Below, one piece after another: positions 1 through 5,169 of a stretch of 5,169 nt of DNA. Source of the stretch: Clostridiales bacterium (GTDB lineage: Bacteria > Bacillota > Clostridia > Oscillospirales > Oscillospiraceae); the NCBI GenBank assembly GCA_017577345.1, contig PITX01000106.1, forward strand, positions 1 to 5,169. Direction: 5' to 3'. Position 1 is the first letter of the stretch; each line of letters starts with the position of its first letter. The notes under the pieces are model-generated. The model was given only the letters and a program-made list of their open reading frames with translations. It was not told the origin of the DNA and made no database searches. Made by a program: the position numbers and the translations under genes.

Positions 1-423
1 GATCTCCTGCGTAATGATGCCGCGTTCCTTTTCCACGCTCTCCGGCGTAAAATGCGGTGTGGTCACCATCCGCAGTAAAATCCGCAGATTGTCTGTAAAA
101 TTTTCCGTGCAGGAAAAATGGTACGCCGTCATGGCATAGCTGGTAAAAGCATTCGGGCTTGCGCCCAGTGCGGCAAACATACTGTCTGCACTGCCCTCCG
201 GCAGATCGAACATTTTGTGCTCCAGATAGTGTGCGATGCCGTCCGGTGTGCGCACACTCACGCCGTCCTTTCGGAATGCCGTGTCGATCGCGCCGAAATC
301 CACGGCGACAAAGGCATATTTTCTGGCAAAGCCGCGTTTCGGCACCACGCGTATCAGCATACCGTTGGAAAGCCGCTGCTCATAACAGCTCTCCCCGATC
401 CGGGGGTATTCCAAATGCTTCAT
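1..423 (-). CDS. yfmH: YfmH-type M16 zinc peptidase, N-terminal third (cut by the left window edge)
   Basis: Only the first 141 codons are present; the family is usually about 425-430 residues. Seen: the translation begins MKHLEYPRIGE. It carries HYLEH at residues 65-69, the inverted zinc motif HxxEH of M16 peptidases, with E68 as the expected catalytic base. ERGIITQE follows at residues 133-140; the Glu pair spaced seven apart matches the conserved Glu and third zinc ligand (E140). The metal site is therefore intact. The start is the ATG whose first bases overlap the yfmF stop (ATGA, 420-423), preceded by a strong GGGAGG ribosome site, so the two are probably translationally coupled. Known: in Firmicutes this is the active-looking partner of YfmF, and the pair is linked to 5-aminopentanol modification of elongation factor P (B. 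subtilis locus names ymfF/ymfH). Substrate and partner dependence are inferred. A processing peptidase of the same family for another peptide is the main alternative. Confidence 0.85.
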   Translation of the reverse strand, partial: MKHLEYPRIGESCYEQRLSNGMLIRVVPKRGFARKYAFVAVDFGAIDTAFRKDGVSVRTPDGIAHYLEHKMFDLPEGSADSMFAALGASPNAFTSYAMTAYHFSCTENFTDNLRILLRMVTTPHFTPESVEKERGIITQEI

Positions 424-1685
424 GCTTCCTCCCCCTTCAAAAAATATATCGTATCCACCGACAGCTTCTGCGCCGCAAGACGCAAGTCCTCTGCCTTGAG
501 TGCGTTGAGCTTCCCGATCAGCTCCGGAATGTCATCGCCGTCGGAAACGGCATTGCCGATATAAAATTCGTCCAGCCGAGCAGGAGAATCCATTGCAGAA
601 CGCAGCGCAAAAATTACGATGCTGCGTGCCTGACTGATTTCCTCCTCGGTGATCTCCCCGTTTTTGCAGGCCTCCAGCTCATGCAGAATCGCCTGTTTTG
701 CCGTCTCATAGCTTTCAAAGGCAACACCGGAGGAAACCAGCATCAGCCCCTTGTATTTTTCCAGGGAAGAACTGACATAATAGCAAAGGGAGCGTTTTTC
801 CCGTACATTCAGAAACAGCTTGCTCGTCATACCGCCGCCATAGACCGCATTGAGCAGAAGCAGAGCGGGATAGTCAGGGTCACTCACGGTGATGCCGGTA
901 CGCAGACCGATGACCAGCTTGCCCTGTGTGACATCCAGAGCTTCGGTTTTTTCCCTGACCTCCTGCGCACTGCGCCGCACCTGCGTCCCGACAGTCACAA
1001 AGCTGTCCGCATCGCGGACGGGAAACACCTTTGCAAACTGTGCGGCTGCTTCCTCCGGCGTGCGGCGACCGGCATAAAATATTTCGATCCGGGAGGTCTG
1101 TAATACCGTTTGATAATGTTCCCACAAAGATTGCGGCGTAATGGAGCGAACATCCTCGGCATAGCCCAGCCGGGGCGTGCCGTAGGTCTCCGTCTCACAC
1201 ATCGTCTCCAGCATCCGCGATGTGGCATACGAACGCTTATCATTCAGTTCCGCCTCGATCGCATTGATCAAATTCTGTTTTTCGCCCTCGACATTCTTCG
1301 CGCAGAAACAGCCGTTCTCCGTCAGCGGGTGAAAAAGCACCTCCTGCAGAAACTCCGTAACAGGTTCAAAGACACCCTCACCGTCCGGCAGAAAGGCATC
1401 GTCGATAAAATCGGCATAGAAGCCCGTCAGCTTGACCTCACCCTTGCGGCGCACCAGTGTGCCGAAGCTCGTACCGTACAGTTCGTCCAAATGCATGGAG
1501 ATACTGCGGATATCGGGATATTTCTCCGTGGCACGCAGTAAAACACTGGGAAGCAGCGCGTCTGCCGCCGCCGTCTGTCTGCAATGGGGCCGCAAAAAAT
1601 TCACACTGAAGCAGGCAGTCTTGAATTTATCGGTCTGCATCGCACGCAGGGTGACACCCGGTGCGATCACGATGTTTTTCGTCAT
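420..1685 (-). CDS. yfmF: YfmF-type M16 family protein lacking the zinc site
   Basis: Complete, 421 residues, a normal length for M16B proteins. The start chosen is MTKNIVIAPG at 1685, with GAAAGGGTG eight bases upstream. A further in-frame ATG at 1829 would add 48 residues of non-family sequence that cross the promoter, so it was rejected. Seen: the N-terminal half lacks HxxEH; the equivalent stretch, around residues 45-75, reads LLPSVLLRATEKYPDIR. The C-terminal half keeps the M16 substrate-side signature, GGGMTSKLFLNVREKRSLCYY at residues 283-303, with the conserved Arg and Tyr. Known: M16 enzymes often work as heterodimers of one zinc-bearing and one zinc-free subunit, and YfmF is the zinc-free one paired with YfmH. 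Inferred: it helps form the substrate chamber for YfmH and acts in the cytoplasm, as no signal peptide is visible. It is the first gene of a leftward operon and overlaps yfmH by four bases. Confidence 0.87.
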   Translation of the reverse strand: MTKNIVIAPGVTLRAMQTDKFKTACFSVNFLRPHCRQTAAADALLPSVLLRATEKYPDIRSISMHLDELYGTSFGTLVRRKGEVKLTGFYADFIDDAFLPDGEGVFEPVTEFLQEVLFHPLTENGCFCAKNVEGEKQNLINAIEAELNDKRSYATSRMLETMCETETYGTPRLGYAEDVRSITPQSLWEHYQTVLQTSRIEIFYAGRRTPEEAAAQFAKVFPVRDADSFVTVGTQVRRSAQEVREKTEALDVTQGKLVIGLRTGITVSDPDYPALLLLNAVYGGGMTSKLFLNVREKRSLCYYVSSSLEKYKGLMLVSSGVAFESYETAKQAILHELEACKNGEITEEEISQARSIVIFALRSAMDSPARLDEFYIGNAVSDGDDIPELIGKLNALKAEDLRLAAQKLSVDTIYFLKGEEA

Positions 1686-1709
1686 GTGTTTCACCCTTTC
1701 AATGCAACC

Positions 1710-1737
1710 ATTATACACTATTTTCGGAAAAATAAAA
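1710..1737 (-). promoter_or_regulatory. Candidate sigma-A promoter for yfmF-yfmH
   Basis: On the minus strand a perfect TATAAT -10 box lies at 1710-1715. The -35 is poor: TTTTAT at 1732-1737 with 16 bases between. Transcription would begin near 1703, giving a leader of about 18 bases that includes the ribosome binding site. The position just upstream of the chosen yfmF start supports both calls. Confidence 0.55.
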
Positions 1738-1756
1738 GGGGCAAAGAAATTTTGGC

Positions 1757-1785
1757 TTGTTATTCGGAGCAGAATCCTGTAGAAT
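1757..1785 (+). promoter_or_regulatory. Candidate sigma-A promoter for the prmA operon
   Basis: TTGTTA at 1757-1762 (four of six to TTGACA) and TAGAAT at 1780-1785 (five of six to TATAAT) are separated by exactly 17 bases. Transcription would start near 1792, about 32 bases before the prmA ATG. It lies back to back with the yfmF promoter in the same 138-bp gap, with the two -10 boxes pointing away from each other. Consensus matching only. Confidence 0.5.
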
Positions 1786-1823
1786 ATAGGGAAACAGTAT
1801 CTATCATTCCGGAGGCAAACGCC

Positions 1824-2786
1824 ATGCAATGGATTGAGCTGACCGTCCGTACTGCGCCGGAGGGGATCGACCTTTTGTGTGCAGAGCTGACCGAGGCGGG
1901 ATTTGACAGTTTTATGATCGACGACTGCGAACAGTTTCAGCAGTTTCTGGAGACATCCAGGGACTACTGGGACTATGTGGATGCGTCGCTTGCAGAAAAA
2001 ATGCAGGGTCTTTCACAGGTGCGCCTGTATCTGGAGGAGCCCTCCGCACAGGAGCAGATCGCTCAGCTTCGTGATCTGCTTGCCGCACTTCCGACGCGCT
2101 ATCCCGGCTGTGACTTCGGTCCTCTGACCATAGCACTGGACAAAATCCCCGATGAGGACTGGGAAAACTCTTGGAAGAAGCATTACCGTCCTCTGACGAT
2201 CGGTGAGAAGCTGCTGGTTATTCCGCAGTGGATGACCGTGGACGATACGCAGGGCAGACTGCCCGTGATCCTCGACCTCGGACTGACCTTCGGCACGGGT
2301 GAGCACGCCTCCACAAAAATGTGTATGTGTGCGCTGGAACGCCTGATTTCCGGCGGTGAGCGCGTTGCAGATCTCGGAAGCGGCAGCGGTATTCTTTCGA
2401 TTGCCGCGCTCCGTCTGGGCGCAAAAAGTGCCGTCGGCATTGATGTCGATCCTGCCGCAGAGCATATCGCCCGTGAAAATGCCGCCCGCAACGGCTTCGG
2501 TGCTGACCGTTTCTCCGCCTGCACCGGCAATGTGATCTCCGACCGTGAGCGCATGGAGGAGCTTTCCGCCGGACGCTATGATATCGTCTGTGCCAACATC
2601 GTCGCCGGCGTGATCGTGCAGCTGATGCCGGTCGTCCCGAATTTTCTCAAGCCGGACGGCGTTTTCCTCTGCTCCGGTATTCTGACCGAACGGGAGCAGG
2701 AAGTCCGTGATGCCATCACTGCCGCCGGTCTGACCGTGTTCGACAGCCGACACATGGACGAATGGTGCTGTCTGCTCGCAAAATAA
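1824..2786 (+). CDS. prmA: Ribosomal protein L11 methyltransferase
   Basis: 320 residues, close to the usual 310-318. It uses S-adenosylmethionine to methylate ribosomal protein L11, in the cytoplasm. Seen: an N-terminal substrate-recognition region of about 100 residues; EDWENSWKKHYRP at 111-123, the family's conserved linker motif; FGTGEHAST at 156-164, the PrmA form of FGTGxHxTT; SAM motif I, VADLGSGSGILSIAALRLGA, at 181-200; the acidic motif GIDVDP at 205-210; CANIVAGVI at 256-264, the family's NILA-like catalytic motif; and the family-typical end WCCLLAK. The start is the ATG at 1824, nine bases past the GGAGG at 1811-1815. The open frame extends 80 codons further left, but that part overlaps yfmF and its promoter and is not family-like. 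Many Firmicutes place prmA beside dnaJ or rsmE; here it leads an operon with two membrane protein genes instead. Confidence 0.95.
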   Translation: MQWIELTVRTAPEGIDLLCAELTEAGFDSFMIDDCEQFQQFLETSRDYWDYVDASLAEKMQGLSQVRLYLEEPSAQEQIAQLRDLLAALPTRYPGCDFGPLTIALDKIPDEDWENSWKKHYRPLTIGEKLLVIPQWMTVDDTQGRLPVILDLGLTFGTGEHASTKMCMCALERLISGGERVADLGSGSGILSIAALRLGAKSAVGIDVDPAAEHIARENAARNGFGADRFSACTGNVISDRERMEELSAGRYDIVCANIVAGVIVQLMPVVPNFLKPDGVFLCSGILTEREQEVRDAITAAGLTVFDSRHMDEWCCLLAK

Positions 2787-2807
2787 ACAAAGAAAGGAGT
2801 ACGCGTC

Positions 2808-3824
2808 ATGCATATCTCCTACCGCAACAAAATATTGCTCAAGAAGCTGCTGCGCGTACTTCTCATCCTGCTTGCCGCCGTACTGGTCGTCGGTATCCTG
2901 CTCGTGATCTATCTGGAGCCGTTCGTTGTCTATGACCGCGATGGCGCTCATTTGGATATGGAGGGCACGATGACGGAAAGCACCGCACCGACCGAGCCTG
3001 CCGCACCGCGCCCCGTGATCGAAAATCCGCAGATCATCTACGCCTCCGGTGCCGCCATGAACAAGACCATTCAGGAAATGGGCGGCTATTATATCACGAC
3101 CGCCATGCTGCAGGATCCGGATGCCGTGTTCGAGGAAATCAAAAAGATTGAAGAGCCCTGCGCCGTGATGATTCAGCTCAAGAGCCGCTTCGGTAATTTC
3201 TATTATTCCTCCTCGATCCACGGCGCACCCACTGCGGATGTGAAGATTTCGGTCATCGACCAGATGATTACATATTTGTCCAATAAGGGCTTTTATCTGA
3301 TCGCGGAAATTCCCGCGTTTACCGACCCGGTCTTTGCGCTCGACCATCAGGAATGCGGTCTGCCCCTGCCGGGCGGCGTGCTGTGGATGGATGAATACGG
3401 CTGCTACTGGCTCGACCCTGCAAATGAGGAGGTCCTTTCCTACCTGTCGCAGATCGCGCGTGAGCTGTCCGGACGCGGCTTCCACGAGGTCGCCTTCTCC
3501 GAGTACCGTTTCCCTGACACCAACAGTATTTCCTATTATTCCGAAAAAACGCACAACGAAATTCTGTCCGAGTCCGCCGCACAGCTTACCTCGTTCTTTA
3601 CAGGCAGCAGCACGGTCATTTCCTTTGTCTCTGCGGAGGAGGATTTCCCGGTGGAATCGTGCAGCGGCAGGATGTATGTCAAGGATGTCGCCGGCTCCAA
3701 GGTCACGCATTATCAGCAGACCTACGGTGCGCCCGGCACGCTGACGGAGATCGTTTTTATCGTCAATTCACGCGATACGCGTTTTGAAGACCAGGCGGTT
3801 TTGCGCCCACTGATCGCAGATTAA
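2808..3824 (+). CDS. Membrane-anchored DUF4015-like putative glycoside hydrolase
   Basis: 338 residues; ATG with AAAGGAG at 2793-2799, 21 bases after prmA. Seen: a basic N-terminus (KILLKKLLR), one hydrophobic helix at about 15-36, a Thr/Pro/Ala-rich linker at 57-69, then a soluble domain that should lie outside the cell. That domain resembles the TIM-barrel DUF4015 family (putative glycosyl hydrolase domain). AVMIQLKSRFGNFYY at 119-133 matches the VIDxKxxxGxxxY strand; NKGFYLIAEIPAFTDPVFA at 159-177 matches the GxYxIARIxxFxDPxxA strand; WMDEYGCYWLDPANEEV at 193-209 matches the WxDxxGxxWLDPxxxEV segment; and AFSEYRFP at 229-236 lies where the family reads QFDYxRFP. Odd: the expected Asp there is Ser231 followed by Glu232, and the later SPMxYPSHY-type motif is not found, so the barrel is short or divergent. 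Activity is uncertain; a cell-wall carbohydrate binding or scaffolding role is possible. No substrate can be named. Confidence 0.7.
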   Translation: MHISYRNKILLKKLLRVLLILLAAVLVVGILLVIYLEPFVVYDRDGAHLDMEGTMTESTAPTEPAAPRPVIENPQIIYASGAAMNKTIQEMGGYYITTAMLQDPDAVFEEIKKIEEPCAVMIQLKSRFGNFYYSSSIHGAPTADVKISVIDQMITYLSNKGFYLIAEIPAFTDPVFALDHQECGLPLPGGVLWMDEYGCYWLDPANEEVLSYLSQIARELSGRGFHEVAFSEYRFPDTNSISYYSEKTHNEILSESAAQLTSFFTGSSTVISFVSAEEDFPVESCSGRMYVKDVAGSKVTHYQQTYGAPGTLTEIVFIVNSRDTRFEDQAVLRPLIAD

Positions 3825-3835
3825 AAGATTTTTTC

Positions 3836-3853
3836 AAAGGGGTCATCAATTTG
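3836..3853 (+). promoter_or_regulatory. Ribosome binding site that fixes a TTG start
   Basis: AAAGGGG at 3836-3842 stands eight bases before a TTG at 3851. The first in-frame ATG is near residue 45, inside a predicted membrane helix, so starting there would remove the amphipathic N-terminus and half of the first helix. This makes TTG the most likely initiation codon of the transporter gene. Confidence 0.7.
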
Positions 3854-4777
3854 TCTTCTATTTTCTTACATGCCGCAGGGCATCCTGCGGAGGGCTTTTG
3901 GACATTGATCGGTGAGGCAGCACTTGATGGACTGAAGGACGGCTTGTGGAGCATTCCCATCCTGTTTATCGCCTACCTGCTCATGGAGCTGCTGGAGCGC
4001 AGTCAACGCTTTAATGAAGGCATCCTGCGCGGTTATTCCCGCAAGGCGGGACCTGCGCTGGGCGGTCTGCTCGGCATCGTTCCGCAGTGCGGCATCTCCG
4101 GTGCCGCCGCCACTCTGTTTTCGACTGGTTCGATCACAGTCGGTACGATGCTTGCCGTCTTTTTCGCCACCTCGGACGAAATGCTGCCGATCATGCTCTC
4201 CTCCCTGACGGAGCAATCTGCACTCAGCGTACGCGGTATTGCTCTGATCGTGCTTTCCAAAGCCGCGCTCGGCATTTTCCTCGGTTATCTGGCAGACCTG
4301 CTCCTGCACCGTAGGCTGCGCGGTCAGAAGGATATTCACAGCTTCTGTGAGCGGGAGCACTGCTCCTGTGACGAAGAGGAGGGTAATGTATTTCTCTCTG
4401 CGCTGAAGCATACGCTCAAAATTGCGATCATGCTGATCGCCGTCAACTTCGCGCTCAATCTGCTCTTTACCTTTATCGGCGTGGAACGGCTTTCCGGCAC
4501 GATCCTCAGCAGACCGGTGATCGGTGAACTGATCGTCGCGCTGTTCGGTCTGATCCCCAACTGCTCGGTCTCCGTCGTGATCACGCAGTCCTACCTGAGC
4601 GGTGTGCTCGGCATCGGGGGGCTGTTTGCAGGTCTCCTGTCCAACGCCGGCATCGGTCTTTTGGTGCTGCTTCGCACCAATAAAAACCACAAAGAAAACG
4701 CGATCATCATCGGAACGCTGTATGTTCTGAGCGTACTGGCAGGCATTGCAGTGCATCTGATTTCCACTCTCTTATGA
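3851..4777 (+). CDS. ArsP_2-family multi-pass heavy-metal exporter (putative manganese transporter)
   Basis: 308 residues starting at TTG, 26 bases after the previous gene. Seen: about eight to ten hydrophobic segments in two halves. The first half holds GGLLGIVPQCGISGAAATLF (71-90) followed by GTMLAVFFATSDEMLPIM (98-115). The second holds ALFGLIPNCSVSVVITQSYL (230-249) followed by a Gly-rich helix containing LLSNAG (262-267). These align as an internal duplication with paired PQC/PNC motifs (C80 and C238) and paired SDE/SNA positions. Between the halves a charged loop has a Cys/His cluster, C166, H170, C171 and C173, plausibly metal-binding. Known: this pattern fits the ArsP_2 family (putative 10-TM heavy-metal exporter), whose members are often labelled putative manganese transporters. 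Metal specificity cannot be read from the sequence. It is probably the last gene of the prmA operon. No yybP-ykoY riboswitch fits in the 26-bp gap, so any metal control must act at the operon promoter or elsewhere. Confidence 0.8.
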   Translation: MSSIFLHAAGHPAEGFWTLIGEAALDGLKDGLWSIPILFIAYLLMELLERSQRFNEGILRGYSRKAGPALGGLLGIVPQCGISGAAATLFSTGSITVGTMLAVFFATSDEMLPIMLSSLTEQSALSVRGIALIVLSKAALGIFLGYLADLLLHRRLRGQKDIHSFCEREHCSCDEEEGNVFLSALKHTLKIAIMLIAVNFALNLLFTFIGVERLSGTILSRPVIGELIVALFGLIPNCSVSVVITQSYLSGVLGIGGLFAGLLSNAGIGLLVLLRTNKNHKENAIIIGTLYVLSVLAGIAVHLISTLL

Positions 4778-4780
4778 CAC

Positions 4781-4818
4781 AAAAACGCCGACCGTTTCCG
4801 CGGTCGGCATAGTTTTAT
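4781..4818 (+). terminator. Intrinsic terminator after the prmA operon, probably bidirectional
   Basis: GCCGACCG at 4787-4794 pairs perfectly with CGGTCGGC at 4801-4808 around a six-base loop, starting nine bases after the transporter stop. Downstream on the plus strand is a modest T-tract (ATAGTTTTAT). On the minus strand the same stem is followed by GTTTTTG, a better tail. It could therefore end both the plus-strand operon and a convergent minus-strand transcript entering from the right. Confidence 0.8.
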
Positions 4819-4828
4819 CCTTTTCTGT

Positions 4829-4881
4829 CATTGCGAGGGAGCGCGCAGCCTCGCAAGAGATGCGCAGTGACCGTGGCAATC
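4829..4881. repeat. Dispersed-repeat-like unit (ATTGCGAGG...GTGGCAATC)
   Basis: The ends CATTGCGAGG (4829-4838) and GTGGCAATC (4873-4881) are inverted at their ATTGC/GCAAT tips. They match from memory a repeat scattered between genes of many Clostridia. Inside, TTGCGAGG at 4831-4838 and CCTCGCAA at 4849-4856 form a perfect 8-bp stem, and there is a TGCGCA palindrome at 4861-4866. The unit looks longer than the common form, as if a short internal segment had been added. No second copy lies in this window. Confidence 0.5.
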
Positions 4882-4931
4882 AGTCCGTATCGTATTTCGG
4901 AGATCTTCCGAAACTTGATAGGCACAGATTG
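4877..4931. repeat. Long imperfect palindrome centred at 4904
   Basis: The core is TTTCGGA (4895-4901) facing TCCGAAA (4907-4913) across GATCT. The symmetry continues outward in register: TATC at 4888-4891 with GATA at 4917-4920, then CAATC at 4877-4881 with GATTG at 4927-4931, plus three further pairs between. About 19 of 25 positions pair. Its left end shares the CAATC tip of the neighbouring repeat unit. Confidence 0.65.
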
Positions 4932-4960
4932 TACCCGCAAGGGGCAGGCCGCATCCGTAA

Positions 4961-4975
4961 GGCGGCAAAGCCGCC
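4961..4975. repeat. Short GC hairpin
   Basis: GGCGGC at 4961-4966 and GCCGCC at 4970-4975 pair perfectly around AAA. A smaller CCC-GCAA-GGG hairpin with a GNRA-type loop lies just upstream at 4934-4943. No T-tract follows, so neither looks like a terminator. Confidence 0.6.
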
Positions 4976-4984
4976 ACAGACTGT

Positions 4985-5025
4985 CAAAAAAGTCCGTAAC
5001 CGTCAAAATCAGTCAAACTTTTTTG
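4985..5025. repeat. A/T-rich inverted repeat
   Basis: CAAAAAAGT at 4985-4993 is the exact complement of ACTTTTTTG at 5017-5025, with 23 bases between. The loop contains two further GTCAAA copies, at 5002 and 5012, besides the one that begins the left arm at 4983. Either strand would give a stem ending in a run of T. Confidence 0.55.
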
Positions 5026-5082
5026 GCGTGATGCAGAGATTTTGCATTTTTCAAAATTCAGAGTATTCCGAACTTTTCAACC

Positions 5083-5111
5083 AAAATAATGCTTGCTTTC
5101 GCAAGGATTTT
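5083..5111. repeat. Hairpin with CTTGC/GCAAG stem
   Basis: CTTGC at 5092-5096 pairs with GCAAG at 5101-5105 around TTTC. After one mismatch, AAT at 5088-5090 pairs with ATT at 5107-5109. A short T-run follows (ATTTTGAC), making it weakly terminator-like on the plus strand. A smaller hairpin, ATTTTG/CAAAAT, sits upstream at 5039-5057. Confidence 0.45.
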
Positions 5112-5121
5112 GACTTACTGC

Positions 5122-5169
5122 GCAACCCGCGTCCTACCGTACCTATGTACGCCGACGGACGCGAGTTGC
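5122..5169. repeat. Strong 48-nt stem-loop ending at the window edge
   Basis: GCAAC (5122-5126) pairs with GTTGC (5165-5169). After one mismatch, CGCGTCC (5128-5134) pairs with GGACGCG (5157-5163). After a small asymmetric internal loop, CGTAC (5138-5142) pairs with GTACG (5147-5151) around CTAT. There are 17 pairs in all. The structure may extend beyond the window. It resembles a palindromic intergenic repeat or the stem of a structured RNA. Confidence 0.7.

Larger units (their letters stand above)
4816..5169. other. Non-coding tail made largely of inverted repeats
   Basis: No reading frame here has a ribosome site and protein-like composition. The only ones, of about 63-66 codons on each strand, overlap each other across the repeat units and start weakly. 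The stretch is more A/T-rich than the genes, especially from 4981 to 5110. It carries six or more hairpins in tandem, three TCCGTA copies (4884, 4954, 4993) and two CACAGAYTGT copies (4923, 4975). No tRNA, rRNA or known riboswitch pattern was recognised. Confidence 0.6.

Noticed and set aside
159..1103. 314-codon plus-strand open frame opposite yfmF and yfmH
   Set aside because: It is in codon register with yfmF and runs across the yfmF/yfmH junction. The sense strand has clear M16 motifs and this frame has none.
2013..3710. 565-codon minus-strand open frame opposite prmA and the DUF4015-like gene
   Set aside because: It lies in exact codon register with both sense genes, so it stays open only because TTA, CTA and TCA codons are rare in them. 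It spans a gene boundary and resembles no family.
3825..3850. yybP-ykoY manganese riboswitch before the exporter gene
   Set aside because: The gap is only 26 bases, too short for that riboswitch, and it is mostly ribosome binding site.
3866..4756. 296-codon minus-strand open frame opposite the exporter gene
   Set aside because: Same codon-register shadow. The product is Gln/Asp/Arg-rich, as expected from reversing a hydrophobic protein.
4831..5031. 66-codon plus-strand frame, and a 63-codon minus-strand frame at 4815-5006
   Set aside because: Both run through inverted repeats, lack a ribosome binding site and have low-complexity, Arg- or Ser-rich products.
4821..5169. CRISPR array, tRNA or rRNA in the tail
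   Set aside because: The direct repeats are only 6-10 bases with irregular spacing, and no cloverleaf, CCA end or rRNA motif was found.

Overview
The window reads as a piece of a moderately high-GC Clostridia chromosome, most likely an Oscillospiraceae/Ruminococcaceae (Ruminococcus-like) gut bacterium. This rests on the Gram-positive style ribosome binding sites (AAAGGAG, GGAGG, AAAGGGG), the paired YfmF/YfmH M16 proteins, a TTG start codon, and an ATTGCGAGG...GGCAATC dispersed repeat of a kind I remember from such genomes. The placement is an inference from protein and repeat style, not a database result.

Layout. Positions 1-1685 (minus strand) hold two overlapping M16 peptidase-family genes. 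yfmF is complete and has lost the zinc site. yfmH is cut by the left window edge but keeps a full HxxEH...E zinc site. A 138-bp intergenic region (1686-1823) carries divergent promoter candidates. Positions 1824-4777 (plus strand) form a probable three-gene operon: prmA (ribosomal protein L11 methyltransferase), a membrane-anchored DUF4015-like putative glycoside hydrolase, and an ArsP_2-type multi-pass metal exporter annotated in similar genomes as a putative manganese transporter. The intergenic gaps are 21 and 26 bp, and a terminator hairpin follows at 4787-4808.

Positions 4816-5169 contain no convincing gene. Almost all of this stretch is inverted repeats: a dispersed-repeat-like unit, a long imperfect palindrome centred at 4904, a GC hairpin, several A/T-rich hairpins, and a strong 48-nt stem-loop that ends exactly at the right edge.

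Function. The two divergent units share a translation theme by family knowledge. YfmF/YfmH are named for their association with 5-aminopentanol modification of elongation factor P, and PrmA methylates ribosomal protein L11. The two membrane proteins downstream of prmA have no obvious link to translation and may simply share its transcript. I see no complete, clearly new defence or mobile system. The least explained parts are the structured non-coding tail and the short, apparently active-site-altered DUF4015-like protein.
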